From: an uncultured Campylobacter sp.
GTDB lineage: Bacteria > Campylobacterota > Campylobacteria > Campylobacterales > Campylobacteraceae
NCBI RefSeq assembly: GCF_905372745.1
Contig: NZ_CAJPQR010000042.1
Coordinates: forward strand, 1 to 18,253
Direction of reading: 5' to 3'
DNA length: 18,253 nt
In this document: positions 6,468 to 14,691 of the stretch, piece after piece
How the letters are laid out: each line of letters begins with the position of its first letter
How positions within the stretch are numbered: position 1 is the stretch's first letter
Made by a program: the position numbers and the translations under genes
The notes under the pieces: generated by a model
Databases searched by the model: none
The model's input: only the letters and a program-made list of their open reading frames with translations
Told to the model about the DNA's origin: nothing

Positions 6468-6820
6468 CCTTTTACTTTAGTATATGCCGCGTTTTGAGCT
6501 TCCTGAGCTTATTGGCTTGTTATTAGGACAGTCCTCTTAACTGATTTTAGCTAGTTCTATTTGCGCCGTCTATGCCTTTTTGGCGATCTGTGTTAAATTT
6601 TCCATAACTCATTTTGATTCGGCGCTATATTTATAAATATCAAATCTAAGACTAAAATAAAAGATTAACGATATATAAATTTTAAAAATGAAACGTAATA
6701 CTGCCGCGCCGAAATTTATCTACGGTAAATTTATAAGTGCAGCGCAAAAAGACAAACGCTACGCTAAAGCATAAGCAAACAGCGGACCTAACCGCCATAA
6801 ATCAAAAGCTCACTTAAGCG

Positions 6821-7627
6821 CTACTTAAATCTTTTTTCTAAAATTTTAGAAAATTCCCAAGTCTTTCTGGCTTCGCTCAGTTCTTTTTTTTCGAGTTTTG
6901 CCACCATCATCTCCTCGTTTTTGCCTAGGCGCGAAACCACCTCGCCAAAGGGGCTAATCAGCATCGAATCGCCGTAAAAGCTCCACTGTTCGCCGCTAGC
7001 GGCCTTGTGGTTGCCGACGCGGTTTACGCGTAAAACATAGACGTTGTTCGTAAAGGCGCGGGTCTTTAGCAGCTCCTCCCAGCGCGACTCGCTAAAAAAC
7101 GTGCACGCGGTGGGAACTACGACGGCATCGACTTTCTTGCGCGCCATATAGGCCCACGCCGCATCAAAGTGCGCCTCAAAACCAAACATCGCGCCGATTT
7201 TAAATTTCTCGTAACTAAATACGGGCAAATTTAGCTCGCCCTCGGTCTTGTTGGCAAAAAATTTCGCCTCGTTCCAGTGCGGGTAGGGCATCAGGATCTG
7301 CTGCTCGTAAAAGCGCGAGGACGCGGGGCTAAATCTCGCCGCAACCTTGATAAAACCTTTGCCTTTGGGTAGTACGAGCGGGGCTAGGATTTCTAGATTG
7401 TATTTTTGCGCCATTGCCGCAAGCGCGTGCTTTTTGCGCTCGCTTTGCTCCTTAATGAGGCTTTTTGGCATAAGCTCAAGCTCTTTAAAAAAGCTATTTA
7501 GCACGTACTCTCCGAGCACCACGAGCCTAGCGCCCTCATCCGCGCAAATCCTAAAATAATAATCCAGCCTCGACTCGCTCATGGGCTGAGTCGGCAGCTG
7601 CAAGGCGCAAACGGCCGCGCTACTCAT
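6821..7627 (-). CDS. Nitrilase-fold (carbon-nitrogen hydrolase family) protein, probably inactive
   Basis: The 268 residues follow the nitrilase superfamily layout: an N-terminal strand with ALQLP, then LVVLGEY with the expected catalytic glutamate (E40), then YEQQILMPYPHWNEAKFF, IGAMFGFEAHFD, VVVPTA and a late FYGDSMLISPFGEVV. By hand alignment the catalytic lysine (second residue after the tyrosine) is Q109. The nucleophilic cysteine (as in LVCWDQWYP of active relatives) is G149. Two of the three catalytic residues thus appear to be lost, and hydrolase activity is doubtful. It is the last gene of the ileS operon and overlaps the end of xseB by 8 bases. From memory C. jejuni has a similar gene (Cj1056c) next to guaB. 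Fold assignment is firm; the function is unknown. Confidence 0.85.
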   Translation of the reverse strand: MSSAAVCALQLPTQPMSESRLDYYFRICADEGARLVVLGEYVLNSFFKELELMPKSLIKEQSERKKHALAAMAQKYNLEILAPLVLPKGKGFIKVAARFSPASSRFYEQQILMPYPHWNEAKFFANKTEGELNLPVFSYEKFKIGAMFGFEAHFDAAWAYMARKKVDAVVVPTACTFFSESRWEELLKTRAFTNNVYVLRVNRVGNHKAASGEQWSFYGDSMLISPFGEVVSRLGKNEEMMVAKLEKKELSEARKTWEFSKILEKRFK

Positions 7628-7814
7628 CGTCCGCGTCCTTTACCACTAGCTTTGCGTTTTGCAGGATTTTGTCAGCTTCCTCGAGTAGCTTTTTGCCCTC
7701 TTTGTGTAGCTTGACGCTTTGTTCTAGGCTTAAATTTTCATCGCCGAGCTGTTTTAAAATTTCATTTGCTTTGGCGAGTTTGCTTTCAAAATCCTCGCTT
7801 AAATTTTCACTCAT
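7620..7814 (-). CDS. xseB: Exodeoxyribonuclease VII small subunit
   Basis: A 64-residue, mostly helical, highly charged protein. It matches the XseB pattern: an FE.kL..An.iL..L...nLsLe.Svkl..eG.kLl.eA...L..A arrangement covering nearly the whole length. XseB subunits bind the XseA catalytic subunit to form the single-strand-specific exonuclease VII used in repair and recombination. The length is within the family range. It overlaps metX upstream by 8 bases and the nitrilase-fold gene downstream by 8 bases, so expression is probably coupled in the operon. XseA is not encoded in this window. The family is short and low in complexity, so recognition rests on pattern plus context. Confidence 0.85.
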   Translation of the reverse strand: MSENLSEDFESKLAKANEILKQLGDENLSLEQSVKLHKEGKKLLEEADKILQNAKLVVKDADDE

Positions 7815-8907
7815 CTAAAACCTTTTTTATGATTTTTTCAAATTTATCTACTTCGACCAAAAACGCGTCGTGGCCGTAGTCGCTATCTATCTCGTGGTAG
7901 TCGCACGCCTTGCCGATACCCTGCAGCGTCTTGTGCATCTCGCGCATGCAGCTTGGCGGAAACAACATATCGCCGCTAAATGCGACCAGCGTAACCTTGG
8001 CGCAAATAGGCGAAAGAGCGTGCGCTAGGTCGTCGTAGTGGCGCGTACAGTCAAAGATATTCATCATCTTTACGATATAAAGGTAGCTCAGCGGGTCAAA
8101 GCGCTTAGGAAAGCCGCGGCCGTTGTACTCCATATAGCGATCGACCTGAAACCGCCCCGTAAGCTCGTAAAGACCGTCGGTTTCGACGTAGTTGCGGCCG
8201 AATTTGGAGTCCATGGAGCTAGGAGAAAGAAAGCTAATGTGCCCCGCCATGCGTCCTAGCGCCATGCCGGTTAGCCCCTGCGCGGCGATGTCGTTTTCGT
8301 CGTACTGCCCGTCTTTAAAACCTGGATCGCGCAGGATGCCCTCGATCGCGATTTTGTTAAACGCGATCGCCCAGGCCTTGCATTGATAGGTGCTGGCTAG
8401 GATGATGACGTTTTTAGCAAAATTTGGAAACTCGATCGCAAAGCAAAGCGCCTGCATACCGCCTAGGCTGCCGCCCACGACCGCATGCGCTCGCTCGATA
8501 CCTAAGTGCTTAAAAAGCCTTATCTGTGCCTTTACGACGTCGCTGATGGTTAGCACCGGAAAGCGCAAACGATATTGCTTACCCGTGCTTTTTTCGATGC
8601 TGAGCGGATTTGTCGAGCCGAAATTCGAGCCGAGGATGTTTACGCAGATGACGAAAAATTTGCTCGTATTTATGCCCCTGTCATCGCCCACTAGCGCGTC
8701 CCACCAGCCGAATTTCTGCTCGTTTTCGTATCTGCCTGCGGCGTGGTGGCTACCGGTTAGCGCGTGACATACGACTATGACGTTGCTTTTATCCTTGTTT
8801 AGCTCGCCGTAAGTTTCGTAAGCAAGTTCAAATTCGGGTAAAATTCGGCCGCTTTCGAGATAAAGCGGCTCATTAAATTTTACCTTGCCGGTTTTTAAAT
8901 TTAGCAC
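7807..8907 (-). CDS. metX: Homoserine O-acetyltransferase (MetX)
   Basis: Acylates L-homoserine, the first committed step of methionine synthesis. The 366-residue alpha/beta-hydrolase has the MetX features: LTGSHHAAGRY near residue 50; the nucleophile S147 in GGSLGGMQAL; D313 in FSGDMLFPP; and H346 in SDYGHDAFLVE. The long helical lid insertion between strands (about 180-300) is present. MetX-type enzymes can use acetyl- or succinyl-CoA; the donor is not decided here. The start is a GTG whose G is the last base of the guaB stop codon (TAGTG), so translation is likely coupled to guaB. It sits between guaB and xseB. From memory the two are neighbours without it in C. jejuni, so it may be an insertion into the operon in this lineage. 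Confidence 0.93.
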   Translation of the reverse strand: MLNLKTGKVKFNEPLYLESGRILPEFELAYETYGELNKDKSNVIVVCHALTGSHHAAGRYENEQKFGWWDALVGDDRGINTSKFFVICVNILGSNFGSTNPLSIEKSTGKQYRLRFPVLTISDVVKAQIRLFKHLGIERAHAVVGGSLGGMQALCFAIEFPNFAKNVIILASTYQCKAWAIAFNKIAIEGILRDPGFKDGQYDENDIAAQGLTGMALGRMAGHISFLSPSSMDSKFGRNYVETDGLYELTGRFQVDRYMEYNGRGFPKRFDPLSYLYIVKMMNIFDCTRHYDDLAHALSPICAKVTLVAFSGDMLFPPSCMREMHKTLQGIGKACDYHEIDSDYGHDAFLVEVDKFEKIIKKVLDE

Positions 8908-10355
8908 TAATTGACTTTGTAGTTAGGGGCTTCTTGCGTGATTACTACGTCGTGGACGTGACTTTCTTTTAGTCCCGCGCTCGTGATCTCCACAAACTCG
9001 GCTCTTTCTTGAAAGTCCGCGATATCCTTTGCGCCCACGTAACCCATCGAGCTTCGCAAGCCGCCCACCATCTGATGCACGACGTCTTTTATAGAGCCCG
9101 CATACGGCACGCGGCCCTCGATGCCCTCAGGCACGAGCTTATCTTGCGCAGTGCCTTCTTGGAAATACCTATCGCTGCTGCCTTTGGTCATCGCGCCGAT
9201 GCTACCCATGCCGCGATAGGTTTTATACTGGCGTCCTTGGAATGTTATCATCTCTCCTGGACTCTCGTCGCAGCCTGCTAGCAGGCTACCGACCATGATG
9301 CAGCTAGCGCCGGCGGCTAGGGCTTTAGCTAGGTCGCCGGAGTATTTTATACCGCCGTCTGCGATAACCGGGATGCCGTATTTTTTAGCCTGCGTTGCAC
9401 AGTCGTCGATGGCTGAAATTTGCGGTACGCCTACGCCTGCGACTATACGAGTGGTGCAGATAGAGCCGGGCCCTATGCCTACTTTTATACCGTCAGCGCC
9501 TGCTTGTGCTAGGTCTTTAACGGCGGCTGGGTTCGCGATGTTGCCGACTACGACGTCCACGTTTAAATTCGCCTTGACCCATTTTAGAGTGTCGATGATG
9601 CCCTTTGAGTGTCCGTGCGCGGAGTCGATAACGATGACGTCTACGCCGGCTTCGGTAAGAGCGCGAGCTCTCTCAAAGTGTCCTACTCCGATGGCTGCGG
9701 CGGCTCTTAGACGGCCTAGCTTATCTTTGTTGGCGTTTGGATACTCTTTGCGTTTTTTTAGGTCTTTTATGGTTATGAGACCCTCTAAGCGCCCGTCTCT
9801 ATCGATGATGGGGAGCTTTTCTACGCGGTTTGAGTGGAAAATTTTCTCCGCTTCGTCTAACGTGCAGCCTTTTGGAGCTGTGATGAGCGGGGCTTTAGTC
9901 ATCCTATCTTTTACGGGAGTACCTCTGTTTGTCTCAAAGCGCAAATCGCGGTTGGTAAGAATGCCGATTAAAATTTTATTCTCATCCACGACCGGAACGC
10001 CCGAGATATGAAGGTCGGCCATGAGATCGAGCGCCTCGCCTACGGTAGCGTCGGGGCTAACGGAGATCGGGTCGAATATCACGCCGCTCTCGCTTTTTTT
10101 GATGCGGCGTACTTCGTGCACCTGCGATGCGACATCCATATTTTTGTGTATGACGCCAAGACCACCCAGACGCGCCATCATGATAGCTGCTCTATGCTCG
10201 GTTACCGTATCCATCGCGGCTGAGACGAGAGGGATGTTTAGCGAGACGTTTTTACTAAACATTGTTTTTATATCGACCTCTTTAGGCAAAATTTCAGAAT
10301 ACTGAGGCACCAAAAGAACATCCTCGAAGGTCAAAGCTCGCTTAATTATCTTCAT
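8907..10355 (-). CDS. guaB: Inosine-5'-monophosphate dehydrogenase
   Basis: Oxidises IMP to XMP with NAD+, the rate-limiting step of GMP synthesis in the cytosol. The 482-residue protein starts with the conserved ALTFEDVLLVP. It contains a pair of CBS domains (about residues 92-205) inserted in the barrel. The catalytic cysteine is C300 in GIGPGSICTTRIVAGVG, the phosphate-binding residues are in IADGGIKYSGD, and the mobile flap has YRGMGSIGAM at 380-389. Length and motifs are fully typical. The ATG follows the gatA stop by three bases, and the Shine-Dalgarno AAAAGGA overlaps the end of gatA. The stop overlaps the metX start by one base. Confidence 0.97.
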   Translation of the reverse strand: MKIIKRALTFEDVLLVPQYSEILPKEVDIKTMFSKNVSLNIPLVSAAMDTVTEHRAAIMMARLGGLGVIHKNMDVASQVHEVRRIKKSESGVIFDPISVSPDATVGEALDLMADLHISGVPVVDENKILIGILTNRDLRFETNRGTPVKDRMTKAPLITAPKGCTLDEAEKIFHSNRVEKLPIIDRDGRLEGLITIKDLKKRKEYPNANKDKLGRLRAAAAIGVGHFERARALTEAGVDVIVIDSAHGHSKGIIDTLKWVKANLNVDVVVGNIANPAAVKDLAQAGADGIKVGIGPGSICTTRIVAGVGVPQISAIDDCATQAKKYGIPVIADGGIKYSGDLAKALAAGASCIMVGSLLAGCDESPGEMITFQGRQYKTYRGMGSIGAMTKGSSDRYFQEGTAQDKLVPEGIEGRVPYAGSIKDVVHQMVGGLRSSMGYVGAKDIADFQERAEFVEITSAGLKESHVHDVVITQEAPNYKVN

Positions 10356-10358
10356 CTT

Positions 10359-11717
10359 TTATCCTTTTATTAAATTTTCAAGGCTAAGAGCGCCCTCTAA
10401 CAGCGTTTTTTCATCCCACGCTTTGGCGATGAGCTGAGCCGAGACGTTTAGTCCGTCCGCGTCCTTAGCCACCGGAACCGAAATGGCGGGTAAGCCGGCT
10501 AAATTTACGCTGATCGTGTAAATATCCGATAAATAGGCCTCTAGCGGATCTTTTAGATCACCGAATTTATACGCCGTGCGAGGAGCGACGGGCATAAAAA
10601 TGAGGTCGCATTCGCTCAAAATTCGCTCGTATTTAGCTTTAGCGTAGGCTCGAGCTTTTTGCGCTTTGATGTAATACGCGTCGTAATAACCGCTACTAAG
10701 CACGAAAGTGCCTAACAAGATTCGTCTTTTCACTTCTTCGCCAAACCCCTCCGAGCGCGAATTTACGTAAAGTTCTTTTAAATTTTTGGCTTCCGCCCTG
10801 CGTCCGTATCTCACTCCGTCGTAGCGGCTGAGATTCGCGCTGGCTTCGGCGGTGGCGATGATGTAGTAGGTTGCGATATCGCATTTTGAGTTTTCTAAAT
10901 TTTTATAGATTATTTTATGGCCTGCGGATTTTAAAATATCGACCGCTTTTAAAAGCGCTTTTTTAGTCTCCTCCGAGGCCTCGTTTACGTAGTTTTCGAT
11001 TACGCAGATCGCGAGTTTTTTGTTTGAGTCTAGCTTGTCTGCGACGCTCTCAAATTTTATATCAGCGCTCGTGCTGTCTCTATCGTCGTGGCCAGCAATG
11101 ATGTCGTATAGGATCGCGGCGTCTTCTACGTTTTGCGTTATAGGGCCGATTTGATCGAGCGAGCTGGAGTAAGCGCCAAGACCGTAGCGGCTAACGCGCC
11201 CGTAGGTGGGCTTTAGCCCGACGCATCCGCAAAATGCCGCAGGCTGGCGTATCGAGCCGCCCGTATCGCTGCCAAGGGCTGCAACCGCTAGCCCCGCCGC
11301 TACCGCAGCCGCCGAGCCGCCCGAGCTGCCGCCCGGTACTCTTTCGCGGTTTAGGGGATTTAGCGTTTTGCCGTAGTAACTGCTCTCGGTCGTGCTTCCC
11401 ATGGCAAATTCGTCCATATTCGTACGGCCAAACGGCGCTAAACCTGAGGCTAGCAGCTTTTCGACGACGGTCGCGTTATAAGGCGCTACGTATCCTTGTA
11501 AAATTTTAGACGCGCACGTGACGCTCCAGCCTTTTACTTGGATGTTGTCTTTGATGGCGATCGGCACGCCCGCACCCAGTTTGTCAAGCGGCAAATTTGC
11601 CAGCTGCTCGACGTAAGCGCCAAGTTCTTTATCTGCGAAAATTTTCTTTTCCAGCTCGTTTCTAAGCTCGGCTATTTCGCCGACGCTTAGCTTTAGAGCT
11701 TGCTTTAAAGTTATCAT
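10359..11717 (-). CDS. gatA: Glutamyl-tRNA(Gln)/aspartyl-tRNA(Asn) amidotransferase subunit A
   Basis: Glutaminase subunit of GatCAB: it releases ammonia from glutamine, and GatB uses it to convert Glu-tRNA(Gln) or Asp-tRNA(Asn). The 452-residue amidase-signature protein has the full Lys-Ser-Ser triad at the right spacing: K56 in VPIAIKDNI, S131 in GGSSGGSAAA and S155 in DTGGSIRQPAAFCG. The spacings of 75 and 24 equal those of the S. aureus enzyme. Its ATG overlaps the stop of the small upstream ORF (ATGA). GatB and GatC are not in the window. The glutamine tRNA at 423-496 belongs to its substrate class. Confidence 0.96.
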   Translation of the reverse strand: MITLKQALKLSVGEIAELRNELEKKIFADKELGAYVEQLANLPLDKLGAGVPIAIKDNIQVKGWSVTCASKILQGYVAPYNATVVEKLLASGLAPFGRTNMDEFAMGSTTESSYYGKTLNPLNRERVPGGSSGGSAAAVAAGLAVAALGSDTGGSIRQPAAFCGCVGLKPTYGRVSRYGLGAYSSSLDQIGPITQNVEDAAILYDIIAGHDDRDSTSADIKFESVADKLDSNKKLAICVIENYVNEASEETKKALLKAVDILKSAGHKIIYKNLENSKCDIATYYIIATAEASANLSRYDGVRYGRRAEAKNLKELYVNSRSEGFGEEVKRRILLGTFVLSSGYYDAYYIKAQKARAYAKAKYERILSECDLIFMPVAPRTAYKFGDLKDPLEAYLSDIYTISVNLAGLPAISVPVAKDADGLNVSAQLIAKAWDEKTLLEGALSLENLIKG

Positions 11718-11824
11718 TTTTTATCCTTAAATTTATTTACCGCTACGATACCCGCGGCTGTGACCGCGAGGATGGCCGCGATGGTCGCCGCTACGAAGCC
11801 AAAGCTAACAGGCTCAGAGAGCAT
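11714..11824 (-). CDS. 36-residue single-helix membrane protein between ileS and gatA
   Basis: An ATG-started frame of 36 codons. A short N-terminal segment (MLSEPVSFGF) is followed by one hydrophobic helix (about residues 9-29, rich in A, I, V and L) and a basic tail, NKFKDKK, suggesting the C-terminus stays in the cytoplasm. It overlaps the end of ileS by 11 bases and overlaps gatA by ATGA, with AAGG placed 8-11 bases before its ATG. This double coupling in a compact operon argues strongly for real translation. From memory C. jejuni has a comparably small ORF (Cj1060c) in the same slot, but I cannot verify similarity. No function is known to me. Confidence 0.7.
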   Translation of the reverse strand: MLSEPVSFGFVAATIAAILAVTAAGIVAVNKFKDKK

Positions 11825-14570
11825 TTAGCGCCTTTTCGCATCTAGGGCAGGTTTCGCCGTCGTGCTTAGCGGTAAATTTCCAGCATCTAGGGCATTTGAA
11901 GCGTTTTGATAAAACAAGCTTAAATTTATCGTTTCTGACGTCAAATTCGGCTAGGCCGTCGCTGCCGTCTAGGCTTTGGACGTCGCTAACCATATACCAG
12001 TCGCTGATCTCGTTTATATCTTCGCTTAGGATCAAATTTGAGCTGGTTTGTAACACTAGCTCTAAGGTCGATTTTATCTTTTTATCTTTTTTGAGTACGT
12101 CGATTAGCTCGAAAAACTTCTCGCGGCTAGCCACTAGCAGCTCGTCGTCTACGTTAAACTCAAAATCTAGCGGCGCGTACTCTAGATCAAAGGCGTCGGT
12201 CGTGCCGTTTTTTATGATCTTAGGCGCATAGTCCATCGCCTCATCTACGGTGTACGTTAGCGTCGGAGCGATGAGAGGCAGTAGCGCTCTGGTGATTAGC
12301 GCCATCGCGCTTTGAGCCGAGCGGCGCGTATCGCTGTCTTTGGCGTCGCAGTATAAGCGGTCTTTACAGATATCAAGGTATATGCCGCTTAAATCGGCGC
12401 TTAAGAAATTCATCAGCAGGCTAAAGCCCTTTGAAAAATCGTAGTTTCTAAACGCCGCTTCGGCCTCGTCGAATGCTTTTTTCGCGCGGCTTAGTATCCA
12501 GCGGTCTAGGATGTTGAAATTTGACGTTTCGATATCTTCTAGATCGTTTACGTTGGCTAGTAGAAATCTTATAGTATTGCGTATTTTTCGGTATTGTTCG
12601 CTTACTTGTTTTAGGATGTTTTCGCTGATTTTTAGGTCGCTGGAGTAGTCGCTAAGCGCAACCCAAAGGCGTAAAATTTCCACGCCGTAGGTTTTAGCGA
12701 CGTCAGCCGGAGCCACGACGTTGCCCTTGCTTTTACTCATCTTTTGACCGTTTTCATCGACGGTAAAGCCGTGCGTGAGTACGCTTCTATACGGCGCTCG
12801 TCCTTGCGCGGCACAGCTTAGCAGTAGCGAGCTTTGGAACCAGCCCCTGTGCTGATCGCTACCCTCTAGATACATATCAGCAGGATAGCTACCAGCATCG
12901 TAGTCGCCGCTTTTTAGCACCGCAGCCCACGTCGAGCCGCTATCAAACCAGACGTCTAGGATGTCCATAACTTTTTCTAAATTTTGCGGGTCGTATTTGC
13001 AGTTTGACGGCAAGAGATCCTTTATCTCGCTATCCCACCACGCGTCCGCGCCTTTTTGCTCGAATATCGCCGCGACGTTATCTAAAATTTCATCGTCAAA
13101 TATCGGCTCTTTTGTATCCTTATGCCTAAAAAACGCTATCGGCACGCCCCAGTCGCGTTGGCGCGAGATGCACCAGTCGGGACGATTTTCTATCATCGAG
13201 CCTATCCTTTTTACGCCGCTTGCAGGGTAAAATTTGACGTTTTCAAGCTCTTTTAGCGCGACTTCTCGTAGCGTTTTGCCCTCGATTTTCGGCTCGTCCA
13301 TGGCGATAAACCACTGTTTGGTAGCGCGGTAAATAACGGGCTTATGTGTCCTCCAGCAAAACGGATAGGAGTGGACGAATTTACTCGCTTTTAGCAAATT
13401 TGAGCCTAGAAGCTCTAAAATTTTCTCGTTGGCTTTAAAGATATGCATGCCGATTAGCTCGTCTACTACGTCCTCGGGAAATAATTTTTTCGCCTTTAGC
13501 GTCTCGTCGTATAATCCGCCTTCATCAACCGGCATGATGACTTCGATGCCGTATTTTAGGCTCACGTGGTAGTCGTCTTCGCCGTGCCCCGGGGCAGTGT
13601 GAACTAGACCCGTACCGCCGTCCATCGTGACGTGATTGCCTAGGATAAATAGCGATTTTCTGCCGTTTAGCGGATTTACCGCGTGCAGGTTTTCTAGCTC
13701 TGCCGAAGCAAATTCTTTTAAAATTTCGCCCTTAGTTAGCCCTTCTTTTTCCAGCTCGCCAAGCATCTCTTTGGCAAATATTAAATTTTCAGCCGTTAAA
13801 ACGTAAATTTCATTTGGATTTAGCGAGATGGCTTGGTTTGCCGGTAGCGTCCAAGGCGTGGTCGTCCAGATAACCGCGCTGGCGTCTTTTGCGCCTACTT
13901 TAGCCGCAGCTTCTTCGCCTAGCTTAAACGCGACGTAGATGCTGTAGTCTTCTTTGTCCTCGTACTCGACCTCGGCTTCGGCTAGAGCGCTTTTAGCCGC
14001 CCAGCTCCAGTACACTGGCTTGCTTCGCTCGATCAAAAGTCCGCGTTTGGCGACTTTGCAAAGCGTTTTGTAAATTTCGGCTTCAAATTTAAATTTCATC
14101 GTCAGATACGGATCGTCCCAGTCGCTGGCGACGCCTAGCTGTTTAAAGCTCTCCTTTTGCACGCCGATAAATTCTCTCGCGTGTTCGCGGCAAAGCTCGC
14201 GGATTTGCGTTTTGCTGAGGCTTTTTTTCCTATCGCCCAGTTTTACCTCGACTTGCTGCTCGATCGGTAGCCCGTGGCAGTCCCATCCAGGCGTAAATCT
14301 CACGTTTTCGCCGAAGAAATAGTGCGTTTTTAAGATGATGTCTTTTAGGGTTTTGTTTAGCGCGTGTCCGATGTGGATGTTGCCGTTAGCGTAGGGAGGG
14401 CCGTCGTGCAGAGTGAAGCTTTTAGCGGCTTTTTGCCTTTTGGCTTTCATTTTTTCGTAGATTTTTCTATCGTCAAACCACGATTTTAAGCGTTTGGGTT
14501 CGTTTTCGGGCAGGTTGCCGCGCATGGGAAATTCGGTGTTTGGAAGCAATAACGTATCTTTGTAATCCAT
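11814..14570 (-). CDS. ileS: Isoleucyl-tRNA synthetase
   Basis: Charges tRNA(Ile) with isoleucine. The 918-residue class I synthetase has the HIGH motif at residues 66-69 (NIHIGHALNKTLKDI), GWDCHGLPIE shortly after, a CP1 editing domain with TTPWTLPANQA, the KMSKS loop at residues 610-614 (GQKMSKSKGNVV), and an anticodon-binding region. The C-terminus is the zinc-binding type, with CPRCW and CPRCEKAL. The bacterial (IleS1-like) form is indicated by the terminal zinc motif and overall length. It is the first gene of the minus-strand operon; its end overlaps the 36-residue ORF. A TAGAAT box about 30 bases upstream is a plausible promoter. I see no T-box leader, which would not be expected in this phylum. 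Confidence 0.97.
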   Translation of the reverse strand: MDYKDTLLLPNTEFPMRGNLPENEPKRLKSWFDDRKIYEKMKAKRQKAAKSFTLHDGPPYANGNIHIGHALNKTLKDIILKTHYFFGENVRFTPGWDCHGLPIEQQVEVKLGDRKKSLSKTQIRELCREHAREFIGVQKESFKQLGVASDWDDPYLTMKFKFEAEIYKTLCKVAKRGLLIERSKPVYWSWAAKSALAEAEVEYEDKEDYSIYVAFKLGEEAAAKVGAKDASAVIWTTTPWTLPANQAISLNPNEIYVLTAENLIFAKEMLGELEKEGLTKGEILKEFASAELENLHAVNPLNGRKSLFILGNHVTMDGGTGLVHTAPGHGEDDYHVSLKYGIEVIMPVDEGGLYDETLKAKKLFPEDVVDELIGMHIFKANEKILELLGSNLLKASKFVHSYPFCWRTHKPVIYRATKQWFIAMDEPKIEGKTLREVALKELENVKFYPASGVKRIGSMIENRPDWCISRQRDWGVPIAFFRHKDTKEPIFDDEILDNVAAIFEQKGADAWWDSEIKDLLPSNCKYDPQNLEKVMDILDVWFDSGSTWAAVLKSGDYDAGSYPADMYLEGSDQHRGWFQSSLLLSCAAQGRAPYRSVLTHGFTVDENGQKMSKSKGNVVAPADVAKTYGVEILRLWVALSDYSSDLKISENILKQVSEQYRKIRNTIRFLLANVNDLEDIETSNFNILDRWILSRAKKAFDEAEAAFRNYDFSKGFSLLMNFLSADLSGIYLDICKDRLYCDAKDSDTRRSAQSAMALITRALLPLIAPTLTYTVDEAMDYAPKIIKNGTTDAFDLEYAPLDFEFNVDDELLVASREKFFELIDVLKKDKKIKSTLELVLQTSSNLILSEDINEISDWYMVSDVQSLDGSDGLAEFDVRNDKFKLVLSKRFKCPRCWKFTAKHDGETCPRCEKALNAL

Positions 14571-14599
14571 AGGTTCGCCTTGAAGTAAAAAATTGGTAG

Positions 14600-14605
14600 A
14601 TTCTA
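14600..14605 (-). promoter_or_regulatory. Candidate -10 box for the ileS operon
   Basis: TAGAAT on the minus strand (one mismatch to TATAAT), ending 29 bases before the ileS ATG in the 121-base gap between divergent ileS and the cinA-like gene. Confidence 0.4.
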
Positions 14606-14691
14606 TCCAAACGGCGATTAAACGCTACTGAAAAAACGCTATTTTAAGCTAAATTTATGTAAGATATTTTTAGCTTTTAAAGGAGAAAACA

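Larger units (their letters stand above)
5939..6820. other. Long gene-free region with several inverted repeats
   Basis: About 880 bases with no convincing gene on either strand; all frames are broken by stops. It contains a second copy of AAATTTATAAATTT (6079-6092), a 10-bp inverted repeat (6163-6209), GTCAAATTTGAC (6393-6404), a terminator-like hairpin (6436-6467), and the palindromes AGGACAGTCCT (about 6527-6537) and ATATTTATAAATAT (6627-6640). I find no match to tmRNA, SRP RNA or other RNAs whose sequence I know. It may include decayed coding sequence or an unrecognised RNA. Confidence 0.5.

Noticed and set aside
6688..6774. 28-codon basic ORF starting with MKRNTAAPKF
   Set aside because: No ribosome binding site, no neighbour support, and short enough to be chance.
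5939..6820. Possible tmRNA, SRP RNA, 6S RNA or CRISPR array
   Set aside because: No conserved core sequences that I know were found, and there are no regularly spaced repeats.
6821..7627. Calling this gene an active amidohydrolase
   Set aside because: The lysine and cysteine of the nitrilase triad are not where the alignment requires them, so only the fold is claimed.
9295..10011. 238-residue plus-strand open frame opposite guaB
   Set aside because: It is a shadow of guaB on the other strand; guaB is complete with all motifs.
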